Shown: piece by piece, positions 25,901 through 34,063 of the stretch
Position numbering within the stretch: position 1 is the stretch's first letter
Layout: every line of letters begins with the position of its first letter
Assembly: GCA_038234715.1 (NCBI GenBank)
Contig: JBBQTD010000021.1
Coordinates: forward strand, 1 to 52,012
Direction of reading: 5' to 3'
DNA from: SZAS-103 sp038234715
Lineage (GTDB): Bacteria; Pseudomonadota; Gammaproteobacteria; Xanthomonadales; Xanthomonadaceae
Length of the DNA: 52,012 nt
Notes under the pieces: generated by a model
Told to the model about the DNA's origin: nothing
What the model saw: the letters and a program-made list of their open reading frames with translations, nothing else
Databases searched by the model: none
Made by a program: the position numbers and the translations under genes

Positions 25901-26456
25901 TGCCAGCAAATTCTCCAGTCACTGTATTCACCCACACCTTTTCGCCAGTGCTGATGTATTCGGGCACCTGGATCTCGATGCCGGTGTTCAGGCGCGCCGG
26001 CTTGGGGCGCTTGGTCGCGGTGCCGCCCTTGAGTTCGGGTGCGGTTTCCAGCACGGTCAGGATCACGCTGACAGGTATGAGCAGGCCCACTGGTGCGTCG
26101 TCGATGATCTGCACGTAGCACTCTTCCAGGCCCTCGGCGAGGTAGCCGGCGTTGTCGCCGATCACGTCCGCGTCGAGCTGGTACGGCGTGTAGTCCTCGG
26201 CATCGAGGAACACGAATGCGTCGCCGTCCTTGTACGAGTACGTCACCATCCGGCGCGACAATTCGACTTCCTTCAGCTCGTCGTCGCCGCCGAGGTTGAG
26301 GTCGAACTTGTTGCCGCCCGGCACGCTGTACAGGATGAGCCTGATCTTCAGGTTGCCGCCACGGCCCTGCGGCGAGCTGCGTTCGATATCGCGCACTTGG
26401 TACACGGTGCCATTGTGTTCGACGACGTTGCCTTTCTTGGTCTCGGAGGCTCTCAC
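25893..26456 (-). CDS. yeiP: Elongation factor P-like protein (YeiP/EfpL)
   Basis: The 187-residue three-domain EF-P fold relieves ribosome stalling at proline-containing motifs. It is the YeiP/EfpL paralogue rather than EF-P: the domain I loop reads DIERSSPQGRGGN (longer, Arg-containing, without the EF-P lysine tip). Other markers are RRMVTYSYKDGDAFVFLDAEDYTPYQL and the C-terminal STGEKVWVNTVTGEFAGRA. Its start overlaps the stop of the small membrane-protein gene upstream by 4 bases, so it is the second gene of a coupled pair. Confidence 0.92.
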   Translation of the reverse strand: MRASETKKGNVVEHNGTVYQVRDIERSSPQGRGGNLKIRLILYSVPGGNKFDLNLGGDDELKEVELSRRMVTYSYKDGDAFVFLDAEDYTPYQLDADVIGDNAGYLAEGLEECYVQIIDDAPVGLLIPVSVILTVLETAPELKGGTATKRPKPARLNTGIEIQVPEYISTGEKVWVNTVTGEFAGRA

Positions 26457-26743
26457 TGCTGTTTCGTCCTTTGTCGTGTTTCATGAATGCGGAAATTGCG
26501 TTCGCTCAGCCGCCAGACCAGCCATCCCCACGCCAGTCCGCCGAGCGGAAAAACGATTGCGTCGACGATGTAGCCGCGCGGCGTGAATTCCGATGCCGAA
26601 TGCGTGGACCACGGGATCAGTACGCCCATCACGAGAAACATCGCGGCGCCGACCAGCGCGCCCCGCGCCAGGATGAAGCGCCACTTGCCTCTTGCGCGTG
26701 TCGCGGACCAGTCCCGGTGGGTCCTTTCGGCTGATGCGGTCAT
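26453..26743 (-). CDS. Small membrane protein coupled to efpL
   Basis: The 96-residue protein has two predicted membrane helices (FILARGALVGAAMFLVMGVL at about 23-42 and IVDAIVFPLGGLAWGWLVW at about 60-78) and basic tails (ending RIHETRQRTKQQ). No family with a known role is recognised. It lies 3 bases after the SDR gene and overlaps efpL by 4 bases (ATGA), giving an SDR - membrane protein - efpL run. Confidence 0.7.
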   Translation of the reverse strand: MTASAERTHRDWSATRARGKWRFILARGALVGAAMFLVMGVLIPWSTHSASEFTPRGYIVDAIVFPLGGLAWGWLVWRLSERNFRIHETRQRTKQQ

Positions 26744-26746
26744 GGA

Positions 26747-27517
26747 CTACTTGGGAGCCAGCCGTACTGCGCCATCCAGCCGGATCGTTTCGCCATTGAG
26801 ATAGCGGTTCTGCAGGATGAAGCCGACCGTGTCGGCGAATTCCTCCGGTCTCCCGAGCCGCGACGGGAATGGGATCGACGCGCTCAAGGATTGCTGCACT
26901 GCCTCTGGCATGCCGTCGACCATCGGCGTCCAGAAGATGCCCGGCGCAATCGTCATCACGCGGATGCCGAAGCGTGCGAGCTCGCGTGCCATGGGCAAGG
27001 TCATGCCGACCACGCCGCCTTTCGACGCGGAATACGCGGCCTGGCCGATCTGGCCGTCGAACGCGGCGACGCTTGCGGTGTTCACGATGACGCCGCGTTC
27101 GCCGTCTTCGCCCGCGGCGTTGTGCTGCATCAGGTTCGCTGCGGCCTTGGCGACGTTGAAGCTGCCGACCAGGTTCACCATCACCGTGCCGGCGAAATTC
27201 TTCAGCGGCATCGGGGCTTCCTTGCCGAGCACGCGGCCCGCGCCCAGGATGCCTGCGCAACTGATCGCGGCATCGAGTCCAGCGAGGAATTCATGCGCCG
27301 CGGCGGCATTCGCCTGCACGTTCGCCTCATCGGTGACGTCGGTGCGGAAGTACTTCGCGTTGCCGGCACCGAGTTTGGCGACAGCGGCAGCGCCCTTGTC
27401 GTCGTTGATGTCAAACAGCGCGACCTTGCCGCCGCCTGCGACCAGGTGCTGCGCGACGGCGAAGCCGAGGCCGGAAACACCGCCGGTGACTATGGCGCGG
27501 ATGGTGTCGAGTTGCAT
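26747..27517 (-). CDS. SDR 3-hydroxyacyl-CoA dehydrogenase (HSD17B10-like)
   Basis: The 256-residue short-chain dehydrogenase has a Rossmann nucleotide motif with unusual spacing (IVTGGVSGLGFAVA), DVTD, a Ser-Tyr-Lys active site (VNTASVAAFDGQIGQAAYSASKGGV) and a PG motif (IAPGIFWTPM). The pattern, including 'GQ-GQAAYSASKGGVVGMTLPMARELA', is typical of type II 3-hydroxyacyl-CoA dehydrogenases that oxidise branched 2-methyl-3-hydroxybutyryl-CoA (isoleucine) and short fatty acyl-CoAs with NAD+. The ATG at 27517 starts the fold at MQLDTIRAIVTGG. The nearby branched-chain island supports a role in amino-acid catabolism. Confidence 0.88.
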   Translation of the reverse strand: MQLDTIRAIVTGGVSGLGFAVAQHLVAGGGKVALFDINDDKGAAAVAKLGAGNAKYFRTDVTDEANVQANAAAAHEFLAGLDAAISCAGILGAGRVLGKEAPMPLKNFAGTVMVNLVGSFNVAKAAANLMQHNAAGEDGERGVIVNTASVAAFDGQIGQAAYSASKGGVVGMTLPMARELARFGIRVMTIAPGIFWTPMVDGMPEAVQQSLSASIPFPSRLGRPEEFADTVGFILQNRYLNGETIRLDGAVRLAPK

Positions 27518-27763
27518 GGGCGATCCGATGGCGGGAAACCGCAATTTTACCGCAACGGGCGTCCACCGTGCCCGGTCGCCCCGTCGCAGGAAGCGCCAGC
27601 GGCAATGCTTGCCAACGCGCCGGGACAGCCGGAGGGGCCGAAAACGGCCAATACCGTGCAAGCAGCACTTTCTGCGGACATCTTGGGTGCAGTCGCCATG
27701 CCTTGGGACAGTTCGCGGCGATTGCGGGTCAGTTGGCCCAGCGCGAACGCGTGGGGCAGCCAG

Positions 27764-28252
27764 CTACAAATCCAGCAGGTAAAAACTGTCGCAACCGCCA
27801 TGCCCGGTCGCACCCATCGAGGCGGGAATACGCTGGAACCCCATGCGTTCGTACAATCGCATCGCCGCATCCATGCCGCGCAGGGTTTCCAGGTAGCACT
27901 GGCGGAATCCCTGCACGCGCGCGGCATCGAGGCATTGTTCGATCATCGCCGCGCCAGCGCCGAGCCCTCGCGCTTCGGGCAGGAAATACATCTTGCGCAA
28001 TTCGCAGACGTCCTCGTCGCCGCCTTCGAGTGGTGCGATGCCCCCTCCGCCGACGACGTCGCCGTCGCGCTCGACGACGTAGTACGCGCAGCGCGGTTCG
28101 GAGTACGCGCGATGCATCCAGTCCACTTCCGGGTCGTTGATCGCAAAGCCGTCACCGCACGCGCCGAACTCCGGCATCACGCTGCGGATGATGGACGCGA
28201 CGGCTGGGTTGTCGTCGGTGTGGATCGGGCGGATATAGAAGGCATCGCTCAT
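27764..28252 (-). CDS. GNAT-family N-acetyltransferase
   Basis: The 162-residue protein has the GNAT core: CELRKMYFLPEARGLGAGAAMIEQCLDAA (acetyl-CoA motif A, with RGLGAG) followed by MDAAMRLYERMGFQRIP. The beginning (FYIRPIHTDDNPAVASIIRSVMPEFGA) and the CGGCD-like end (GHGGCDSFYLLDL) fit acetyltransferases of unknown substrate common in proteobacteria. The ATG at 28252 is preferred; upstream codons show no homology. The gap to HMG-CoA lyase is 123 bases and to the SDR gene 246 bases. Confidence 0.85.
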   Translation of the reverse strand: MSDAFYIRPIHTDDNPAVASIIRSVMPEFGACGDGFAINDPEVDWMHRAYSEPRCAYYVVERDGDVVGGGGIAPLEGGDEDVCELRKMYFLPEARGLGAGAAMIEQCLDAARVQGFRQCYLETLRGMDAAMRLYERMGFQRIPASMGATGHGGCDSFYLLDL

Positions 28253-28375
28253 GACTGCACGAATTCCTTGAAGAAGTGGCCGGCTTTCATCACGAAGGAG
28301 ACGTGTTCGATCGGCATCGACCGCTCCCGTGCAAACGCGCACTCTCCAGATACACGCAATGCGGTCTCCTGTGTT

Positions 28376-29269
28376 TCACGCCGCGGTTCGCGCCCGCGTT
28401 ACCCGACTCGCGGTTTCCTTGTGCAGTTGCGTTGCTAGCCAGGCGCCTGTCGCGATCAACGCGTCCAGGTCGATACCCGTCTGCACGCCCATGCCATGCA
28501 GCATGTACACCACGTCTTCGGATGCGACATTGCCGCTGGCGCCTTTCGCATACGGGCAGCCGCCGGTACCCGACACCGACGAGTCCACCACCGCGACGCC
28601 TTCCTCGAGGCAGGCGAGGATGTTCGCGAGCGCCTGGCCGTAGGTGTCGTGGAAATGCACCGCGAGCGCGTCCATCGGTACTTCCGCCGCAACCGCAAGC
28701 AACATCGCGCGCGCCTTGCCGGGAGTGCCGATGCCGATGGTGTCGCCGAGCGAGACCTCGTAGCACCCCAGGTCGTGCAGGCGCCTGGCGACGCGCACGA
28801 CATCGGTGAGCGGAACCTCGCCCTGGTATGGACAGCCGAGCACTGTGGAGACGTAGCCACGTACGCGGACACCGTCGGCTTTCGCCCGGTCCAGGACGGG
28901 AATGAAGCGCGCAATGGATTCGTCGATGGATGCGTTGATGTTCTTGCGACTGAACGCTTCCGAGGCTGCCGCGAACACCGCGATCTCGGTCGCGCCAACC
29001 GCGCGGGCACGGTCGTAGCCTTGTTCGTTTGGTACCAGGACGGGATAGGCGACGCCAGGTTTCTTCACGATTCCAGCGTACACCTCGGCCGCGTCGGCGA
29101 GCTGCGGCACCCATTTGGGACTCACGAAACTGGTCGCTTCGATCGTGCGCAGTCCGGAGTCTGACAGCCGGTCGATCAGTTCGATCTTCGCGGCTGCAGG
29201 AATGATCGTCTTCTCGTTCTGCAGACCGTCGCGGGCGCCGACCTCAACGATGCGGACGAAGTCGGTCAT
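28376..29269 (-). CDS. Hydroxymethylglutaryl-CoA lyase
   Basis: The 297-residue TIM-barrel enzyme splits HMG-CoA into acetyl-CoA and acetoacetate, the last step of leucine breakdown. It shows the metal-site start RIVEVGARDGLQNE, the HFHDTYGQALANI histidine pair, and the family signature near SVSGTGGCPYAKGASGNVASED with the catalytic Cys. It corresponds to LiuE in the liuABCDE scheme. Its start overlaps the stop of the preceding lipoprotein gene by 4 bases, so it is translated from the mccA operon transcript. Confidence 0.95.
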   Translation of the reverse strand: MTDFVRIVEVGARDGLQNEKTIIPAAAKIELIDRLSDSGLRTIEATSFVSPKWVPQLADAAEVYAGIVKKPGVAYPVLVPNEQGYDRARAVGATEIAVFAAASEAFSRKNINASIDESIARFIPVLDRAKADGVRVRGYVSTVLGCPYQGEVPLTDVVRVARRLHDLGCYEVSLGDTIGIGTPGKARAMLLAVAAEVPMDALAVHFHDTYGQALANILACLEEGVAVVDSSVSGTGGCPYAKGASGNVASEDVVYMLHGMGVQTGIDLDALIATGAWLATQLHKETASRVTRARTAA

Positions 29270-29994
29270 GGGGTCTTGCCCTGTGCCGGCAGGTCGTCGC
29301 GTTGCAGGATCATCCACGGTGAGGCCTCGAAAAACTCGGGATGTTTGGCAAGGATCGTGGTGATCTGCTCCGGACCACCGGCGATCAGGTTGTGAAAGGT
29401 CAGTTGCTGCTTCGGCCCGTCCTCTTCGGCCATGGCTCGGGCCTGCAGGATCGTCATCGGGACCGGAGGTTGTCCGGTCTGGGTTCCGTTCGTTGCCGTC
29501 GGCGTGGAGGGACTGGCGCTCATCTCGGTATAGCCGGACACGATGTGGCTTTCGAGGGCGTCGTGCACCTTCGCGTGGTCGGCGCGGTACAGGGTGATCT
29601 GGTTGCCCGCGTGCACGTAGCGCATCAGTTCCGTACCGCAGTGCGTGTTGCCTTCCCCGAAGCACGCCGGCTTGTCGCCAGGGGTCGAGAAGGACAGGAA
29701 ATCGCCGGTGCGCGTGGTGATGAGGGTGAGGATGTGCGCTTCGGTCTCGGTCTTCTCCGGGTCGGTAAATGTCAGTTGCGTGCAATCGGCATTGATCTGC
29801 AGCCATGCATCCTGGTAGTTGCGGCCCTGATTTTGCTGCATCGCCTTCCAGCGACCCGGCCATGCCGCATCGCAGCGCGTGACCTTGCCAATGGGCAGGG
29901 ATTCGACCAGCGTCGTTGAACACCCGCTGGCGAAGGCGATCGCGGTCGCCATCAACAGCAGCACGAGCACGCTGCCTGTTTTCATCCGGGTCAC
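29266..29994 (-). CDS. Putative lipoprotein encoded within the leucine operon
   Basis: The 242-residue protein has a lipoprotein signal (VLLLMATAIAFASGC, lipobox ASGC with Cys25). The mature part holds Cys residues in TRCDAAWPGRW, NADCTQ, KPACFG and THCGTE, and a beta-rich stretch (LTFTDPEKTETEAHILTLITTRTGDFLSF), then a Pro/Thr-rich linker and a helical C-terminus (QQLTFHNLIAGGPEQITTILAKHPEFF). No family is recognised. It overlaps mccA upstream and hmgL downstream by 4 bases each, so it is fully embedded in the catabolic operon, which is odd for an envelope lipoprotein. Confidence 0.8.
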   Translation of the reverse strand: MTRMKTGSVLVLLLMATAIAFASGCSTTLVESLPIGKVTRCDAAWPGRWKAMQQNQGRNYQDAWLQINADCTQLTFTDPEKTETEAHILTLITTRTGDFLSFSTPGDKPACFGEGNTHCGTELMRYVHAGNQITLYRADHAKVHDALESHIVSGYTEMSASPSTPTATNGTQTGQPPVPMTILQARAMAEEDGPKQQLTFHNLIAGGPEQITTILAKHPEFFEASPWMILQRDDLPAQGKTP

Positions 29995-32012
29995 TCCTTG
30001 AGATTGACCAGCACCGCATCACCGGCGACGAAATCACCGGCTTTCACCTGCACGGTATCCACCGTTCCGTCGCGTGGCGATTTCAGGGACAGTTCCATCT
30101 TCATCGCTTCCATGACCAGCAATTCCTGGCCGGATGCGACGGCATCGCCGTCCTTCACTTTCACCAGCACAATCCGGCCCGGCATCGGCGCAGTCACGCG
30201 GTTGCCGCCGCCGGCGCCGGCCACGGTCACCATCTGGAAAGCGGGAACGCGTTCGAAGCGCAGCCGACGCGCGCCGTCATGCACGCGCACCGCGGCATCG
30301 TCCGCGTGCGCACGATAGCGATGCGCTTCACCCTCGAAGCGCGCGGACAGCACGCCATCGGCGACGCGCGCGCCGTCGACCGCGACTGCGAAGCCTTCGC
30401 CGCGCACCTGGTATGTCCCGCTGCTGCCGGATGCGTGCAGCAAATACCGTTGCGCGCGATGCAGCAGGCAAAGCACGCGGTCGCTGGCATGGCCGAGTCG
30501 CCAGCCATCGGACAGCGCCCATGGTGAATACGGGTCGGCGCCGGCGCGCGCAAGGTTGCGCGCAGCTGCTTCGTCATGCAGCAACGCCGCAGTCGCTGCC
30601 GCTGCGAGGTCGATCGCGGAGGGCGGCTGCGGGGTCGGCAATACTTCGTCGAGATGGCGATCGAGATAGCCGGTATCGATGCAGCCTTCGACCACCATCG
30701 GATGCCGGACCAGCGCTTCGAGGAAAGTAATATTCGACTTCGGACCGACGATTTCGCATGCGGCGAGCGCATAGCGCAGGCGCACCAGCGCGCGCGGACG
30801 ATCCTCGTCCCAGACGATCAGCTTGGCGATCATCGGATCGTAGAAAATCGTGACGGTATCGCCTTCGACCACGCCGCCATCGGTGCGCACGTAGCCGCTC
30901 GGCCTTGGCAGGACAAGCTTGTCGAGACGGCCCGAGCCTGGCAGGAATCCGCTCTCGGGATCCTCGGCGTACAGGCGCACTTCGATCGCATGCCCATGCG
31001 TGGGGATGGCGTCCTGCGCAAGCGGCAACGCATCGCCTGCGGCCACGCGCAATTGCCATTCGACGAGATCGAGGCCAGTGACCATTTCGGTGACGGGATG
31101 CTCGACCTGCAGACGGGTGTTGATCTCCATGAAATAGAAATCGTCGAGCGTGGCGGCCTCGGGACCGACGATGAACTCGACGGTGCCGGCGTTGACGTAG
31201 TCGATGGCGCGTGCGGCAGCGACTGCGGCCGCTCCCATCTTCTCGCGCAGTGCCGGGGTGAGGAACGGCGAGGGCGCTTCCTCGATGACCTTCTGGTAGC
31301 GGCGCTGCGCGGAGCATTCGCGCTCGCCGAGGTGGATCACGTTGCCATGCGCATCGCCGAACACCTGGAACTCAATGTGTCGCGGCGTTTCGATGTAGCG
31401 TTCGAGCAGCACGCGGTCGCGGCCGAATGCGTTTTTCGCCTCGCGCTGGCAACTCTCGAGTGCAGGGAGGAATTCGTCAGCGGTGCGCACGATGCGCATC
31501 CCCTTGCCACCGCCGCCATGCGCAGCCTTGATCATCAGCGGGAAACCGATGCGCTTGGCTTCACGCGCGAGCAGGGCAGGGTCCTGGTCGGCGCCGGTAT
31601 ATCCGGGTACGACCGGCACGCCTTGCGCCGCCATCAATTCCTTGGCGCCGGCCTTGCTGCCCATCTTTCGCATCGACGCCGCCTTCGGTCCGATGAAAAC
31701 AATGCCCGCCTGCTCGACCGCATCGGCGAAGTCGGCGTTCTCCGACAAGAACCCGTAACCCGGATGGATCGCCTGCGCAGCGGACTTCTTCGCGACCTCG
31801 ATGATCGCATCGCCACGCAGGTAGGAATCCTGCGGGCGCGGACCGCCGATTGGATATGCCGCATCCGCAAGCCGCACGTGTTGTGCATTGGCATCGGCCT
31901 CGGAAAACACCGCTATTGTGCGGATACCGAGCTTTCGGCAGGTGCGGATGATCCGGCACGCGATCTCGCCGCGATTGGCGATGAGGATGGTGTCGAACAT
32001 GCGGTGGCTCAT
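29991..32012 (-). CDS. Methylcrotonoyl-CoA carboxylase, biotin-carboxylase/carrier (alpha) subunit
   Basis: The 673-residue biotin-dependent subunit has: biotin carboxylase N-domain (ILIANRGEIACRIIRTCRKLG), ATP-grasp (KAAHGGGGKGMRIV; MEINTRLQVEHPVTEMVTGLDLV), C-domain to about 450, a BT linker domain, and the biotinyl domain with VMEAMKMELS (Lys638 carries biotin). It carboxylates 3-methylcrotonyl-CoA with the beta subunit at 36224. Length and neighbours favour this over propionyl- or geranyl-CoA carboxylase. It corresponds to LiuD. Its ATG overlaps the cupin gene stop; an internal ATG three codons later (MFDTILIANRG) is also possible. Confidence 0.93.
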   Translation of the reverse strand: MSHRMFDTILIANRGEIACRIIRTCRKLGIRTIAVFSEADANAQHVRLADAAYPIGGPRPQDSYLRGDAIIEVAKKSAAQAIHPGYGFLSENADFADAVEQAGIVFIGPKAASMRKMGSKAGAKELMAAQGVPVVPGYTGADQDPALLAREAKRIGFPLMIKAAHGGGGKGMRIVRTADEFLPALESCQREAKNAFGRDRVLLERYIETPRHIEFQVFGDAHGNVIHLGERECSAQRRYQKVIEEAPSPFLTPALREKMGAAAVAAARAIDYVNAGTVEFIVGPEAATLDDFYFMEINTRLQVEHPVTEMVTGLDLVEWQLRVAAGDALPLAQDAIPTHGHAIEVRLYAEDPESGFLPGSGRLDKLVLPRPSGYVRTDGGVVEGDTVTIFYDPMIAKLIVWDEDRPRALVRLRYALAACEIVGPKSNITFLEALVRHPMVVEGCIDTGYLDRHLDEVLPTPQPPSAIDLAAAATAALLHDEAAARNLARAGADPYSPWALSDGWRLGHASDRVLCLLHRAQRYLLHASGSSGTYQVRGEGFAVAVDGARVADGVLSARFEGEAHRYRAHADDAAVRVHDGARRLRFERVPAFQMVTVAGAGGGNRVTAPMPGRIVLVKVKDGDAVASGQELLVMEAMKMELSLKSPRDGTVDTVQVKAGDFVAGDAVLVNLKE

Positions 32013-32524
32013 TCACCATCCCAATAGTCGAGGGCCGATTCGGTGCGTCCGATGTGACGGAAGCCGCGCACCGTGCCGTCGGTGCTCCGCTGACCCTCGG
32101 CGACCAGGAACTTGCCGGAATCGGGGTAGTCGCAAATTTCCGGATAGACCAGCGTGCTGACCGCGAGGAACTTCAACTCGGCATCGCCAGTGTTGACGAT
32201 CTGGTGCGCAGCTTCTGCTCCGCCTGGTGGACAGGCGATAAAGTCGCCGGGGCAAATCGCGTGGGAATGGGAACCGATGCGTACCTCGCCATGGCCCTCG
32301 AGGATGAAGAACATTTCCTCGTTGACGTGGTGGCTGTGGAACGGAAACGCGCGCTTGCCCGGCGGGATCGCGGTGAGGTTGTAGCCGAGTTTCTGCGCAC
32401 CGATGCGCGGGGCGATCTCGCCCATGCGCGCGTCGAAGCGTTGCGCGGAGTCTCCCGGGGCCGCATACGCCGCAGGTCGCGGATGCATTTCAATGGCGGC
32501 GATGTTGACGATCGGATGCGTCAT
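32009..32524 (-). CDS. Cupin-domain protein in the leucine operon
   Basis: This 171-residue single cupin has metal-ligand motif 1 as FPFHSHHVNEEMFFILEGHGEVRIG and motif 2 as PGGAEAAHQIVNTGDAELKFLAVST. The C-terminus carries the YPDSGKFLV segment common to an uncharacterised cupin group. It is 13 bases downstream of the VOC gene and overlaps mccA by 4 bases, so it is co-expressed with the carboxylase. No enzyme activity can be assigned; an isomerase, a dioxygenase or a sensor are all possible. Confidence 0.8.
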   Translation of the reverse strand: MTHPIVNIAAIEMHPRPAAYAAPGDSAQRFDARMGEIAPRIGAQKLGYNLTAIPPGKRAFPFHSHHVNEEMFFILEGHGEVRIGSHSHAICPGDFIACPPGGAEAAHQIVNTGDAELKFLAVSTLVYPEICDYPDSGKFLVAEGQRSTDGTVRGFRHIGRTESALDYWDGE

Positions 32525-32537
32525 GGATAGTTCTCTT

Positions 32538-32927
32538 TCATTCTGGTGCGTGGCAGACCGCTTCGATGTTGTGACCGTCGGGGTCGAGAACGAAGGCGCC
32601 ATAGTAGTCAGGGTGGTAGTGCGGACGCAGGCCAGGTGGTCCGTTGTCGTGGCCGCCTGCGGCGATGGCTTCGGCATGGAAGGCGTTCACCGCGGCGCGC
32701 GAGCCCGCGTTGAAGGCCACGTGAACACTTCCTTGCAGCGGCTCGCCCATGCCAATCCAGAAGGATGGTTTGCCGGGTGCGCCAAACCCCGCATGCCACG
32801 CGTCGGTTCCGGTCATTTCCGGAGTGACTTCCATGACCAGTCCGTAACCGATGGCACCGAGCACGCGCGTGTAGAAAGCCTTGCTGGCCTGGTAGTCGGC
32901 GATCTTGAAACCGATGTGGTCGAGCAT
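32538..32927 (-). CDS. VOC-family (glyoxalase-like) protein
   Basis: The 129-residue protein has the two beta-alpha-beta-beta-beta modules of the vicinal oxygen chelate fold: MLDHIGFKIADYQASKAFYTRVLGAIGYGLV at the start and YYGAFVLDPDGHNIEAVCH at the end, with metal-ligand candidates His4 and the Glu in NIEAVCH. It is 17 bases after the hydratase gene and 13 before the cupin gene, inside the leucine operon. The substrate is unknown. The ATG at 32927 is the only start that gives the fold intact. Confidence 0.85.
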   Translation of the reverse strand: MLDHIGFKIADYQASKAFYTRVLGAIGYGLVMEVTPEMTGTDAWHAGFGAPGKPSFWIGMGEPLQGSVHVAFNAGSRAAVNAFHAEAIAAGGHDNGPPGLRPHYHPDYYGAFVLDPDGHNIEAVCHAPE

Positions 32928-32944
32928 GTTGTCGATCCGGGCGT

Positions 32945-33766
32945 TTAGTTGTCGGGAATCTCGAGCGAAGAATCCTGGCGGGTCCATGCCGGCCGCCGTT
33001 TGTCGAGAAAGGCGGAGAGCCCTTCCTGGCCCTCCGGAGAAATGCGCAGGCGCGCGATGAGGTCCGCGTTCGCCGCATCGATTGCATCGGCATCCAGGCC
33101 TTGTGCTGCGCGCCGCACGAGAGCCTTGGCCTGGTTGACCGCGATCGGCCCAGCCTTGCGCAGCAGGTCGCACTGCTGCTGGACCGCTGTTTCGAGCGTC
33201 TGCGCAGGCACCACTTCATGGACCAGGCCAAGGCGCTGGGCCTCGGCCGCGCCGAACGCTTCGCCACTCTGGAACCAGCGCCGCGCCTGGCGCGCGCCGA
33301 TTGCGGCGATAACATACGGTGATATCACCGCAGGCACCAGGCCTAGCCTGACCTCGCTGAGTGCGAAGGTCGCCGATTCGGCGGCGATCGCAATGTCGCA
33401 GCACGCGATCAGGCCGACGCCGCCTCCGAATGCCGCGCCGTTGACGCGCGCGATGGTTGGCTTGGAGAGACAGTCGAGGGTGCGCATCAGCTTCGCCAAC
33501 CGCAGCGCATCCGCGCGGTTTTCGTCGGCGCCGGCTTGCGCCATGCGTCGCATCCAGCCGAGGTCGGCACCAGCCGAGAAGCTCGCTCCGCGTCCGGTCA
33601 GCACGACCACACGCACGTCCGGGTCGCGATCGAGCGCAGCCAAGGCTTGCGTCAGCTCGGCTATCAGCAGTTCGTCGAACGCGTTATGCACGTCGGGGCG
33701 CGCGAACGTGATGCGGGCGATACCTGCATCGCAGGTGAGTTCGAGGGGTTGCGACGCCGTGGCCAT
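32945..33766 (-). CDS. Enoyl-CoA hydratase/isomerase, probable methylglutaconyl-CoA hydratase
   Basis: The 273-residue crotonase-fold protein has oxyanion-hole segments FSAGADLGWMRR and VNGAAFGGGVGLIACCDIAIA, and the usual LGLVPAVISPYV region. The position between carboxylase beta and alpha genes matches LiuC, which hydrates 3-methylglutaconyl-CoA to HMG-CoA. LGLVPAVISPYV is the expected substitution for this branch. It is the first gene of the minus-strand run hydratase-VOC-cupin-mccA-lipoprotein-hmgL. Its promoter region (33767-34063) is shared with the divergent FTR1 gene. Confidence 0.9.
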   Translation of the reverse strand: MATASQPLELTCDAGIARITFARPDVHNAFDELLIAELTQALAALDRDPDVRVVVLTGRGASFSAGADLGWMRRMAQAGADENRADALRLAKLMRTLDCLSKPTIARVNGAAFGGGVGLIACCDIAIAAESATFALSEVRLGLVPAVISPYVIAAIGARQARRWFQSGEAFGAAEAQRLGLVHEVVPAQTLETAVQQQCDLLRKAGPIAVNQAKALVRRAAQGLDADAIDAANADLIARLRISPEGQEGLSAFLDKRRPAWTRQDSSLEIPDN

Positions 33767-34024
33767 GGCTCAATTCCGCACAAGGGTCGCAAGCACGACC
33801 GGACACCGCATGGTAACCGCGCGCTGCTGCATCCAGAAGCGCTGCGGGCGTTGATCCAGAAAGCGTGGTAATTGAGGGGTCACAACGCGCTTGCAACCGT
33901 ACAACGCACTGCCATCCGGCCCTGATCGCACCTGCATCGACCCAAGTTCCTGCGCCGCACGTGACAATTTGAGGGCGTAATGTCTGGCGTGCCTGAATCC
34001 CAAATAATGCTTGCAATCGAACTA

Positions 34025-34045
34025 AGAACGATTATCATTTGATGA
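34025..34045. promoter_or_regulatory. Possible Fur box before the FTR1 gene
   Basis: The stretch …AACGATTATCATTTGATG contains GATTATCATT, a one-mismatch copy of the core of the Fur consensus GATAATGATAATCATTATC; outer positions match less well (about 12 of 19). It is 20 bases before the FTR1 start and could also influence the divergent hydratase operon. Iron-responsive control would fit the downstream function. Confidence 0.4.
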
Positions 34046-34063
34046 TGTGAAGGAGGATTGTCC

